This document shows, in pieces, positions 1 through 6,455 of a DNA stretch of 8,401 nt. Location: NCBI GenBank assembly GCA_937894565.1, contig CALBHK010000316.1, forward strand, positions 1-8,401, read 5' to 3'. The stretch comes from an uncultured Chlamydiae bacterium (GTDB lineage Bacteria; Chlamydiota; Chlamydiia; Chlamydiales; CALBHK01). The notes under the pieces are model-generated. The model saw nothing but the letters and a program-made list of their open reading frames with translations. It did not search any database and was not told the origin of the DNA. Numbering within the stretch: position 1 is the first letter of the stretch; every line of letters begins with the position of its first letter. The position numbers and the translations under genes were made by a program.

Positions 1-460
1 ATAGATTTTTAGAGTTCTGCGAAAGTTTAATTTCATTAAAAAGATTTTTGGTTGCGATTTTGTGTATACCGATACAATTTATGATTTTTTGTGGGGGATT
101 TATTTGAAGGTGAATGTAAACTGTATAGCAAATGCAAGCAATTTTGAGGCTTTGCGCGTGCACTTTAAATCTATATTCATCTTCTTTTTTTCTATCTTCT
201 ATTTTTGTTGGTCGAAGTAAGAAGGCAACGCAATTAAATACATGCTTTTGCTTAAATTTCAAATCGTTAATCTCTGTCGATTCTTCTATTTTTGAATAGT
301 GTTTAAATAACTCCAGTCCGGGAAGTACCTGCTTGATCCACTCATTCCACTTTTTGCAGACCAATGAAACTGTATTCAGATCTTTGTTAGTACAAAAGGA
401 AAAAATTGTTTGAAATGTAACCTTGTTCAATGAAGTTATATCTGTTTTTGAGCTATTCAT
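1..460 (-). CDS. F-box-like domain protein, N-terminal part, cut by left edge
   Basis: Reading the minus strand from the ATG at 460 gives 153 codons without a stop, still open at the window edge. Residues 9-45 fit the eukaryotic F-box pattern: a leading Leu11, hydrophobics at Val14, Phe16, Ile19 and Phe20, the pair Asp27-Leu28, then Val31, Ser32, Leu33-Val34-Cys35, Lys36-Lys37 and the key Trp38. The usual Leu-Pro opening is Leu-Asn here. F-box domains bind Skp1 and recruit substrates to SCF ubiquitin ligases; in intracellular bacteria such proteins are typically injected into the host. I do not recognise residues 46-153, which contain a lysine/glutamate-rich stretch near 95-107; no leucine-rich repeat is visible yet. 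There is no signal peptide. The start is supported by a GGTGA ribosome site (467-471) six bases upstream and by a promoter at 494-523. Function as a secreted effector is inference. Confidence 0.72.
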   Translation of the reverse strand, partial: MNSSKTDITSLNKVTFQTIFSFCTNKDLNTVSLVCKKWNEWIKQVLPGLELFKHYSKIEESTEINDLKFKQKHVFNCVAFLLRPTKIEDRKKEDEYRFKVHAQSLKIACICYTVYIHLQINPPQKIINCIGIHKIATKNLFNEIKLSQNSKNL

Positions 461-493
461 AAAAATTCACCAAGTTAAACAAGTTAAAAAGGC

Positions 494-523
494 ATTCTAT
501 ATTTTTTGGTTATTGTGCGTCAA
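494..523 (-). promoter_or_regulatory. Probable sigma-70-type promoter for the F-box gene
   Basis: On the minus strand a TTGACG -35 box (518-523, five of six consensus bases) is followed after 18 bases by TAGAAT (494-499, five of six). The overlapping TATAGA (496-501) would give a 16-base spacer instead. Transcription would start near 487 and leave a leader of about 27 bases before the ATG at 460, which fits. It rests on motif match only. Confidence 0.5.
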
Positions 524-576
524 TTTTTAATAAAATTTTGTAAGCGTTAAATAGGAATGTCGTGTTCGAGCATTTG

Positions 577-596
577 ACAGGAGAAGTGTCTCCTGT
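577..596. promoter_or_regulatory. Perfect 8-bp dyad, operator or weak terminator
   Basis: ACAGGAGA (577-584) and TCTCCTGT (589-596) are exact inverted copies around the four bases AGTG. The dyad lies about 55-75 bases upstream of the -35 box of the F-box gene, so it could be a regulator site. Read on the plus strand it is followed, about a dozen bases later, by a short T run near 604-611, so it could also be a weak terminator. The sequence does not decide between them. Confidence 0.35.
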
Positions 597-643
597 TGCT
601 ATGTTGTTTTTAAAGTTTAATACTTCTTAATAGACCTCTTGCG

Positions 644-808
644 TATACCGAAACACATTGAAGATTTTGTTTTTGATAGCTTCGGCTTTGCATCAAAATT
701 TTTATCTTCACTCATACTTTGCCTTAAGGCAATAATCATTCGCTCCAGATAAAAATTTTTGAGTAGCCTTCTTTTCAAATTTCTAAATCCTCAATGTGTT
801 TCGGTATA
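644..808. mobile_element. MITE-like element with TA target duplication
   Basis: Terminal inverted repeats at 644-667 and 785-808 match over 23 of 24 bases, the single difference being A or G at the nineteenth position. The centre at about 726 coincides with the palindrome TTGCCTTAAGGCAA (719-732), and an intermediate pair (694-707 and 747-761) makes the whole element one long imperfect hairpin. Both ends read TA-TACCG, so taking the outer TA as a duplicated target leaves an element of 161 bases at 646-806. TA target duplication is characteristic of IS630/Tc1-mariner transposition; assignment to that group is inference. Removing the element with one TA restores the continuity of the surrounding outer palindrome, which is good evidence that it really inserted. 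It contains no ORF for a transposase and would have to be mobilised in trans. Confidence 0.72.
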
Positions 809-810
809 AT
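805..810 (+). promoter_or_regulatory. Possible -10 box made at the MITE junction
   Basis: TATAAT at 805-810 is a perfect -10 hexamer created where the right end of the inserted element meets the target sequence. The best upstream partner, TTCTAA at 781-786 with an 18-base spacer, is poor, so promoter activity toward the 975 gene is uncertain. Confidence 0.2.
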
Positions 811-974
811 TAGCTTTGCTTGAAAAAATTGATGTTTTTTTGAGCAGATTTATTGGTAAATTATGTAAACATATGGACGAAAAATTTAACAATAAGGCAA
901 TTTTAGCAAGCGAATGTAATTGCGCAAGAGGTTTAATGAATAAGGCTACATTTTTAGAAAAAAAGATCATTAAC

Positions 975-1973
975 ATGACTTCTTATATTCCCCATTCTCG
1001 CACACATGCGCTGAAGACTTTTAATTTTCCCTTAACGAAAAGCTTAGTAAAAAGAGATGACGAGTTGGGTTTTGGGATCAGCGGCTCAAAATGGCGAAAA
1101 TATACTTCTTTAATTCCCTATCTAATCAGTAACAATTATCAAGAAGCTGTCGTTATTGGCAGCGCCTATTCCAACCATGTTTTAGGTATTACTCAGCTGC
1201 TTATAGAAAATCGCATTAAACCTACATTGTTTTTATTAGGGAGTCCAACAATCAAACGGCAAGGCAATTTATTGCTCACATCCTTGTTAGTGCCAGAATC
1301 CCAAGTGCATTGGATCTCACGTAAAAATTGGCCGAATGTAGAAGCGCTTGCACAGAGCTATGTAGAGAACAATGATTCCACAATAGTTATTCCAGAAGGT
1401 GCGTGCATGGATCAAGCTTTGCCCGGTGCTTTAACATTAGCAATGGATATTTTACGAAATGAACAAGAGAATCAGCTAAAGTTCCAACACATATTTGTGG
1501 ATGCGGGCACAGGCTTAAGCGCTATTGCCTTAATTTTAGCTTTTGCCTGGATAAATAAACAAACCCTTGTACATGTCTTACTGTTAGCGGATGAAGAGCC
1601 ACAATTTTTAGATAAATTAAAGCTGTTTCAGCATAGTTTTGAGCAGTTTGTAGAGGATGAATTAGATTGGACAGCCCTGTTAGAGGGCTTTAGATTATAT
1701 AGACCAACGCTTGCTTGTTCATTTGGCTCAGTGAACGCAGCAATTATATCGCACATTAAGTTTCTGGCAAGAGAGGAGGGGTTTTTTACCGATCCTATTT
1801 ATTCGGCCAAGCTATTTTGGGAAGCCAAAAATATCATCAGCGCTCAAGCAATAGAGGGAAACATTCTAATGGTCCATTCAGGAGGAGCTTTAACTTTAAT
1901 GGGTTTTCAAAAAGAATTAATTGACAACAACAATTGTGTTATTGATAGTGGGTCGCAAAGGAACCCACTATGA
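975..1973 (+). CDS. PLP-dependent D-cysteine desulfhydrase / ACC deaminase family enzyme
   Basis: The 332-residue product has the hallmarks of the fold-type II PLP family that includes D-cysteine desulfhydrase (D-cysteine to pyruvate, sulfide and ammonia) and 1-aminocyclopropane-1-carboxylate deaminase. It shows KRDD at 26-29 and SGSKWRKY at 36-43, where Lys39 should form the Schiff base with PLP. GSAYSNHV follows, matching the family's substrate-loop SNH, and near the C-terminus come EGFFTDPIYSAK and MVHSGG. It lacks a signal peptide, so it is cytoplasmic. The start at 975 gives a normal family length. An in-frame ATG at 936 has a better ribosome site (AGAGG at 927-931), but that lies in the arm of the outer palindrome; the open frame reaches back to a TTG at 816, entirely within repeat sequence. 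The stop overlaps the next start as ATGA. Substrate cannot be chosen between the family members from sequence alone. Confidence 0.85.
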   Translation: MTSYIPHSRTHALKTFNFPLTKSLVKRDDELGFGISGSKWRKYTSLIPYLISNNYQEAVVIGSAYSNHVLGITQLLIENRIKPTLFLLGSPTIKRQGNLLLTSLLVPESQVHWISRKNWPNVEALAQSYVENNDSTIVIPEGACMDQALPGALTLAMDILRNEQENQLKFQHIFVDAGTGLSAIALILAFAWINKQTLVHVLLLADEEPQFLDKLKLFQHSFEQFVEDELDWTALLEGFRLYRPTLACSFGSVNAAIISHIKFLAREEGFFTDPIYSAKLFWEAKNIISAQAIEGNILMVHSGGALTLMGFQKELIDNNNCVIDSGSQRNPL

Positions 1974-3711
1974 AAATTAAATTTATTGCCCTCGCTTTGA
2001 TCGCTGCCACAACCAACCTTATTGGTGATCCATCTTCTCTTTATCGATGCGAAATGTCGGGAGACGAGCTGGAAGCAGATATTATAGTAGTAGGTGGCGG
2101 AGCGGCAGGTTGCATATTGATGAGCCAGCTATCAGAGCAAGGCCAATTTTCAGTATTAGGAATAGAGGGGGGTTAAATTTAACTGCTGATCCAGCAATTG
2201 AAGCTGTGGGCCTTCCCGCATTCCTATTGCCTGGACCCGGAAGGTATAAGTATTTTTGGCCAGGTTGGAGTCAGAGTGTCCCAATGCCTGGGCTCAATGG
2301 ACGCACAAGTGACTGGACAACAGGAATGCTGTTGGGTGGTGGTTCATCGATTAACGGATTATACTATGGTCGTGGCTCGAACGCCATGTACTCGCTCTGG
2401 GAAGGAATTTCAGGCAGCTCCAATTGGAGTCTGGACAATATATTGGCAACTTTCCAAGCGCTTGAGAACTATCAAGGCTTGACAATTACGCCAGGGGCAA
2501 GAGGATCCAACGGTCCTGTTAATGTGCTGCAGACACCCACAGTCTCGCAGATAACAACAAACGTACTATTGCCTGCTGTGCAGGCAGCATTTCCCGGAAT
2601 TCCGACTGTTGTGGACTATAATGATCCAAGTGTACAGAACTGCATAGACCCTCGTTCCCAGTGGTTTATCGATCCTACAGGCACTAAACGAGTGAGCAGC
2701 GCGACTGCATTTTTAAATAGCAATGTCATGACGCCCCAAGGTCAGGGAGTGAATGGACATAAACTGTTTATGCTCTTCGATTCAGTAGCAGTGAAGATAA
2801 TATTCGATAAAGAGGGATGTGCCAAAAAAGTACAATATATAAAGGATGGCCGGCTCCTTGAAGCCCGGGCTCGTAAAGCGGTTGTTTTATCGGGTGGCAT
2901 CAATAGTAGCAAATTGCTTCAACTTTCTGGAATAGGGCCTGCGCAAGTGCTGGAGAATGCAGGGGTCAAGCCTGTCTTCATTAATGAAAACGTAGGAAAA
3001 CATCTCCAAAACCATCCGCTCATTTTTATTACGATGCTAGCCGATCCCGCATTGAGTGGCATACCTTCTGGCGCTACCTATGCATTTACAATCAACAGCG
3101 TCTACTTGCCAGCAGTGGGAGGGATTTCCAGCGATCCGCGCATGTTGCAAATTTTATTTGAATTCATACCGGCTACCATACAGACGCCAGCACTACTCGC
3201 TATTGGGTTTGACCTTTTGAACCCAGTGAGCGAAGGTAGTGTCAACATTCAAAGTGATAATGTATTTCAGATAGCTGCAGCGGATGACGGCTTTTACCAA
3301 GATCCTCTGGACTTGGCGAATATGAAGAGCGCTGTTTCGGTCTATATTCGCGCTTTGCTGGACCAATTAAATATTCTCTACCCATTTCCTTCGCCCTACT
3401 TTAGGCCCATTTTAAGCGACCCGATCAACTTAGTGATCCTTTCTGGTTATGACGATGCAGAAGTTGAGCGGTACGTGAAAAATAACAGCAATCTTTCACT
3501 GGATATCCATCACTTTGTATCGCACTGTAAAATGGCCCCTCTGGCGGACGGTGGTGTGGTAGATGGCAATACACGTGTTTATGGGACAAAGAACGTTTAT
3601 ATAGCGGATAATTCCATTTGTCCGATAATGCCTGATATTAATACGACAGGACCTGCTATGATGATCGGATTACGCACTAGCGAAATTCTAAAACAGGTCT
3701 TGCGCAAATGA
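1970..3711 (+). pseudogene. Secreted GMC-family FAD oxidoreductase with frameshift at a G6 tract
   Basis: GMC (glucose-methanol-choline) enzymes oxidise alcohols with FAD. The first frame (1970-2176) gives a Sec-type signal peptide (residues 1-19), the nucleotide-binding GGGAAG at 42-47 and the ribose-binding Glu66, then a stop. The next frame carries everything else without interruption to 3711. Joining them with one extra G in the six-G run 2167-2172 gives 580 residues, a usual GMC length. In that joined numbering the first GMC signature (LLGGGSSINGLYYGRG) is at about 121-136. The second signature (SGGINSS...LSGIGP) follows. The C-terminal catalytic His515 sits in HFVSHCKM (family HPVGTCRM, so two key positions differ), with the paired Asn558. 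Start codon 1970 has AAAGGA upstream and overlaps the previous stop. Alternatives to a dead gene are a sequencing error, phase variation at the G run, or -1 recoding on G-GGG-GGT. Its location would be periplasmic or exported. Confidence 0.82.
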
Positions 3712-4373
3712 AAAAAAATATTTTGCTTCTTCTAATGTTATCTTTATTCCTCGTGGCAGTTGATGCACAGGCCCAAGAATGGTATGCTGAGGATCCCAGC
3801 TGTTATGAAGAGAGCTGCTGCGTAGATGGGACGGATTTCTATGCTAAAATTTTGAGCGGTGTTCTTTTCTTGCAAAATACTACAATCGAAGGAAACAAAG
3901 CCACATATCAGACAGGGTACATCATTGCCGCATCGCTTGGTTATTATTACACGAATGACTTGCGGCTGGAATTTGAATATGCTTTTAGAAGAAATGCTAT
4001 AAGAAAAATTGATTTCTTTGTGGAAGGATCTTCGAGTCACGGGGATTACCAGGCTTCTTCCTATATGGCCAACCTATTATGGGATTTGCCACTAACTTTG
4101 TGGGAGTGCTCATTGTGGGAGTGCGCACTTTGGAAACCTTTTATTGGCGCCGGCATAGGTTGTGATTTCCAACACATGTTTGCTTCAAATTCCAGTGTTG
4201 TTTTTAGTGAAAAGTGGAGCCATTTTTCCTATCAGATAATGGCAGGCCTTGCCTCTCCCTTTTTCTGCGATACAGAGATTACCTTGGAATACAAATTCCA
4301 TCACGGCGGCTCTCATTTCTATAACCACTTGCTCGGAGTGGGGCTTGTATATAAATTTGGATCTTTGAATTGA
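3708..4373 (+). CDS. Secreted outer-membrane beta-barrel protein
   Basis: The 221-residue product opens with a clear Sec signal peptide (residues 1-23, Lys-Lys then a leucine-rich core, cleavage likely after AQA or AQAQ). The rest alternates hydrophobic and polar residues in short strands broken by turns: GYIIAASLGYYY, LRLEFEYAFRR, WKPFIGAGIGCDF, ITLEYKFHH and a final LLGVGLVYKFG. This resembles the OmpA/Opa-like eight-stranded barrels (outer-membrane beta-barrel domain). There are seven cysteines after the signal, including Cys32, Cys37 and Cys38, which would suit disulfide cross-linking as in chlamydial outer membranes. A 15-base direct duplication at 4098-4127 repeats LWECS/LWECA inside a predicted loop. 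Its ATG overlaps the GMC stop as ATGA, so it closes the cluster. The ligand or role is unknown; a surface antigen or small porin-like structural protein is the most that can be said. Confidence 0.78.
   Translation: MKKNILLLLMLSLFLVAVDAQAQEWYAEDPSCYEESCCVDGTDFYAKILSGVLFLQNTTIEGNKATYQTGYIIAASLGYYYTNDLRLEFEYAFRRNAIRKIDFFVEGSSSHGDYQASSYMANLLWDLPLTLWECSLWECALWKPFIGAGIGCDFQHMFASNSSVVFSEKWSHFSYQIMAGLASPFFCDTEITLEYKFHHGGSHFYNHLLGVGLVYKFGSLN
4098..4127 (+). repeat. 15-bp tandem duplication in the beta-barrel gene
   Basis: TTGTGGGAGTGCTCA (4098-4112) is followed directly by TTGTGGGAGTGCGCA (4113-4127), 14 of 15 bases identical. Being a multiple of three, it adds five residues (LWECS then LWECA) without changing frame, including one extra cysteine. 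Confidence 0.85.
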
Positions 4374-4412
4374 TTTTTTAAAGTGATTATAAAGTAAAAT
4401 TTGCATTTTAAC

Positions 4413-4418
4413 TATAAT
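4413..4418 (+). promoter_or_regulatory. Possible -10 box for the first hydrolase gene
   Basis: TATAAT at 4413-4418 lies 42 bases upstream of the ATG at 4461, in the AT-rich gap after the beta-barrel gene. No good -35 box is seen at the right distance. If real, it makes the in-frame TTG at 4401 and ATG at 4431 unlikely starts. Confidence 0.35.
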
Positions 4419-4460
4419 TTTAGTAAAATCATGCTTTATTTAAGTAAAAAGAGAGTCAAG

Positions 4461-5336
4461 ATGAATACAGACCCGATATTACAAATTTCAGGTGTTAAAT
4501 TTTTTGATAACACACAGTCCTGTATTTCTAATTTTCAAAAAACTTCCTGGATAAAAAAAGCCATTAGCTTCATTCAAAGTTTTGGAGCTCTTTTGGTCTA
4601 TGCATTAAACAAAATGAGCCTTAGCGTGCGGCGTGTGGATGCCAAGATGGACCCACTCACAAAGGTTGATACTAGGGAGTTATCCAAAAAAAGGCTTGTT
4701 GTCTGTGTGCATGGTCTTAATAATAATCCCACTCAATTTAAAAAAATCGTGGATGCAATGCAGGAAAAAGACCTCTCTGAAACGGATATTTTTATTCCTC
4801 GTGTTCTTCAGAAAGGAAATGCCAAGTTAGATGAAATGGTAAAACCCATTTTTGATGAGATTGTAAAGTGGGCACAAACTTCTGATGAAAAAGAATTGGT
4901 TTTAGTAGGGGTATCCAACGGGGGAAGAATTGCCCGAGCTATTGAAGCAGAAATTGCAAAATCTGAAATTAATGTAAATATTAATAAATTGCGATTTGTA
5001 TCCATTGTAGGCGCCTGTAAAGGATCTTCGTTAGTCAATTTTGCTAATAAAGTGGGCTTATCTTGCGTGATGTCAAAAAACATCTCTGAAGAAATGGCCA
5101 CTACCTCTAAGCGTAATGAACAATTAAATGAAGAGTGGACGAATGCTCTTTCTAATGCTCCCAAGCGTAAGTATACTTTTATTGCCTCCCCCCATGATTG
5201 GCAAGTGACAAATTATGATTCTACTTTGATGGAAGTAAATGGGCAAAATGCAAGCTATGCTATTGTAACTGGCCATGGGCATAACAGTATAGTCAATGCT
5301 GTCGCTAGTGTCGTTTCCGAACTCATCCTAACATAG
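4461..5336 (+). CDS. Alpha/beta-hydrolase fold protein, lipase/esterase-like
   Basis: The 291-residue product has the elements of an alpha/beta hydrolase. The oxyanion-hole strand LVVCVHGLNNNP lies at 79-90. The nucleophile elbow G-V-S-N-G is at 150-154 with Ser152, the likely acid is Asp246 in SPHDW, and the catalytic histidine is His272 or His274 in TGHGHNSI. This arrangement fits lipases or serine esterases that act on acyl or ester bonds; the substrate is unknown. Residues 34-50 form a hydrophobic patch that could anchor it to a membrane, but it is not a classical signal peptide. I chose the ATG at 4461 because AAAAAGAGAG lies just upstream and a TATAAT sits between the earlier possible starts and it; the frame is open from a TTG at 4401, with another ATG at 4431. 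It is A+T-richer than the next gene, another hydrolase of different sequence type 46 bases downstream, so this is probably not a recent tandem duplication. Confidence 0.72.
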   Translation: MNTDPILQISGVKFFDNTQSCISNFQKTSWIKKAISFIQSFGALLVYALNKMSLSVRRVDAKMDPLTKVDTRELSKKRLVVCVHGLNNNPTQFKKIVDAMQEKDLSETDIFIPRVLQKGNAKLDEMVKPIFDEIVKWAQTSDEKELVLVGVSNGGRIARAIEAEIAKSEINVNINKLRFVSIVGACKGSSLVNFANKVGLSCVMSKNISEEMATTSKRNEQLNEEWTNALSNAPKRKYTFIASPHDWQVTNYDSTLMEVNGQNASYAIVTGHGHNSIVNAVASVVSELILT

Positions 5337-5382
5337 ATAAGTTATTTCATTTTTCGTGTTTGTATCTTTGAAAGAGGAACCA

Positions 5383-6195
5383 ATGGCTACATGGACAACG
5401 GGCAGCTGTGAAGCAAATGGAATTAACATACACTATTTGCGAACCGGCGGTGATAAGCCAGCTGTCATTTTACTCCATGGGCTCATGACAAATGGGGCGT
5501 GCTGGTCTTCTTTGGCCCAGGCGCTGGAGCAGGATTGCGATGTGATCATGCCCGATTCCCGTGGCCATGGGTGCTCTAGTGCACCTCTCGAAGATTATAG
5601 CTATGATACCCTTGCAAGAGATGTCTTGGGCCTAATTGTTGCTCTTGGGCTTTCTTCTGCCGTGCTTATTGGCCATTCTATGGGAGGCATGACGGCAGCC
5701 GTAGCAGCTAGTCGCAGTCCTAAGCAAGTGAGAGGGCTTGTTTTGGCCGAACCCACCTTTTTATCGCCGCAGCGTCAGATTGAAGTGTATGAAAGTGATG
5801 TCGCCGCCCAACATCGCCGCATTCTTAATGGGACCAAGGAGGATTTTTTAACTGAAATGCGAATGCGCTACAGCCATCGAGTAAGCGATCTCATTGAACT
5901 ATTGGTGCAGGCAAGATTTCAAACCAGCATGCATGCTTTCGAAGTTTTAAGGCCGCCGAATCCTGATTATAGAGAGCTGATCAAAACTCTGCGCATGCCA
6001 GGCTTGCTTGTTATGGGTGATGTAGGCGCTGTAGTCTCTGCTGAGGTAGTTTTAGAACTTTCTCAGCTTAATCAGTGCCTGGAGATTGTACAGATTGCAG
6101 AAGCTGGCCACGGGCTTCCCTATGATCAGCCAGAGCGTTTTTCGTGCGTCGTCAAAAATTTTTTACGCTTACGCTTCAAGTCAATATCCCCATGA
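5383..6195 (+). CDS. Alpha/beta hydrolase, enol-lactonase/haloperoxidase-like group
   Basis: The 270-residue product is a typical single-domain alpha/beta hydrolase. It has the oxyanion motif LLHGL at 30-34, the strand-4 DSRGHGCS at 58-65, and the nucleophile elbow GHSMGG at 97-102 with Ser99. Asp213 (GDVG) is the likely acid and His243 (AGHGLPYDQPERF) the catalytic base. Closest recalled relatives are 3-oxoadipate enol-lactonase and non-haem chloroperoxidase-like enzymes, a group too broad to name a substrate. There is no signal peptide, so it should be cytoplasmic. The ATG at 5383 is preferred over an in-frame GTG at 5356 because AGAGGA sits seven bases before it. The 46-base gap after the previous hydrolase has no clear promoter or terminator, so the two may share a transcript. 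It looks more G+C-rich than that neighbour: a hand count of one 60-base row gave 57 percent (5641-5700) against 37 percent (4741-4800). Confidence 0.82.
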   Translation: MATWTTGSCEANGINIHYLRTGGDKPAVILLHGLMTNGACWSSLAQALEQDCDVIMPDSRGHGCSSAPLEDYSYDTLARDVLGLIVALGLSSAVLIGHSMGGMTAAVAASRSPKQVRGLVLAEPTFLSPQRQIEVYESDVAAQHRRILNGTKEDFLTEMRMRYSHRVSDLIELLVQARFQTSMHAFEVLRPPNPDYRELIKTLRMPGLLVMGDVGAVVSAEVVLELSQLNQCLEIVQIAEAGHGLPYDQPERFSCVVKNFLRLRFKSISP

Positions 6196-6239
6196 AAACT
6201 GGCTCCAGCGCAATAGGGAGTATGTTAGGTCTGATGAGA

Positions 6240-6273
6240 GATGTTTATTCTTAAACAGCCGGGGCTTAAGCCC
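6240..6273. repeat. Copy A of a dispersed terminator-like repeat, weak hairpin
   Basis: Bases 6240-6265 match 7336-7361 at 24 of 26 positions. Here the hairpin is shortened to GGGC-TTAA-GCCC (6262-6273). On the plus strand it follows the 5383 gene and leads into a T run at about 6288-6294, some 15 bases beyond the stem; on the minus strand it lies downstream of the methyltransferase gene. It could act as a weak two-way terminator between these converging genes. Confidence 0.5.
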
Positions 6274-6311
6274 TTACCATTACCTATTTTTTTAAAATAT
6301 TTAATTTGCAA

Positions 6312-6455
6312 ATCCCGGAGGGATGACACTAATTAGCCCAGGCTGTAGCTGCCCTGGAGGGGCTGCAAAGCCTGGGAAAGATGAAAAAACGAACCAAGGC
6401 CCGGAGGGCCGACACAAAAAATATAACAAAATTATTTGTGTCGCTCCTCCTGAGC
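6312..6455. repeat. REP-like cluster of hairpins with conserved GACAC tail
   Basis: This gene-free spacer holds three short hairpins of one design. ATCCC-GGA-GGGAT is followed by GACAC (6312-6329, plus). GGCCC-GGA-GGGCC is followed by GACACAAA (6398-6418, plus). GCTC-AGGAG-GAGC is followed by GACACAAA (6455 down to 6435, minus). The stems differ but stay paired, while the centre and tail are kept. Between the first two lies another stem, CCCAGGCT (6337-6344) with AGCCTGGG (6369-6376), and the last two tails face each other as GACACAAA/TTTGTGTC (6411-6418/6435-6442). The unit ends directly against the stop codon of the methyltransferase gene. This is the form of dispersed REP-type repeats; no transposase is nearby. 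Confidence 0.65.

Larger units (their letters stand above)
624..940. repeat. Outer imperfect palindromic element, split by a later insertion
   Basis: The left arm at 624-643 ends in CCTCTTGCG and the right arm at 923-940 begins with CGCAAGAGG, its exact complement. If 644-806 is removed, the left arm continues as TAATTAGCTTTGCTTG (807-822), which pairs with the sequence just inside the right arm (CAATTACATTCGCTTG when reversed, 12 of 16 bases the same). Pairing resumes near the centre: TTTATTGGTAAATT (849-862) against the reverse of 882-897, around CATATG at 870-875. This is the form expected of a miniature inverted-repeat element or the relic of an insertion-sequence end pair. It codes for nothing convincing. 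Confidence 0.6.

Noticed and set aside
816..974. TTG at 816 as the start of the PLP enzyme
   Set aside because: The added 53 residues are translated palindrome sequence, resemble nothing in the family and would make the protein too long.
791..976. Minus-strand frame of 61 codons
   Set aside because: It lies almost wholly inside the palindromic elements and mirrors the plus-strand frame; no family resemblance or ribosome site.
4185..4406. Minus-strand frame opposite the end of the beta-barrel gene
   Set aside because: It is a shadow of a gene with a clear signal peptide and barrel pattern on the other strand.
4461..6195. The two adjacent hydrolases as a recent tandem duplication
   Set aside because: They share only the general fold motifs; sequence around the motifs and base composition differ.
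6312..6455. CRISPR array
   Set aside because: The repeats are few, differ in stem sequence and orientation, and have no regular spacers.
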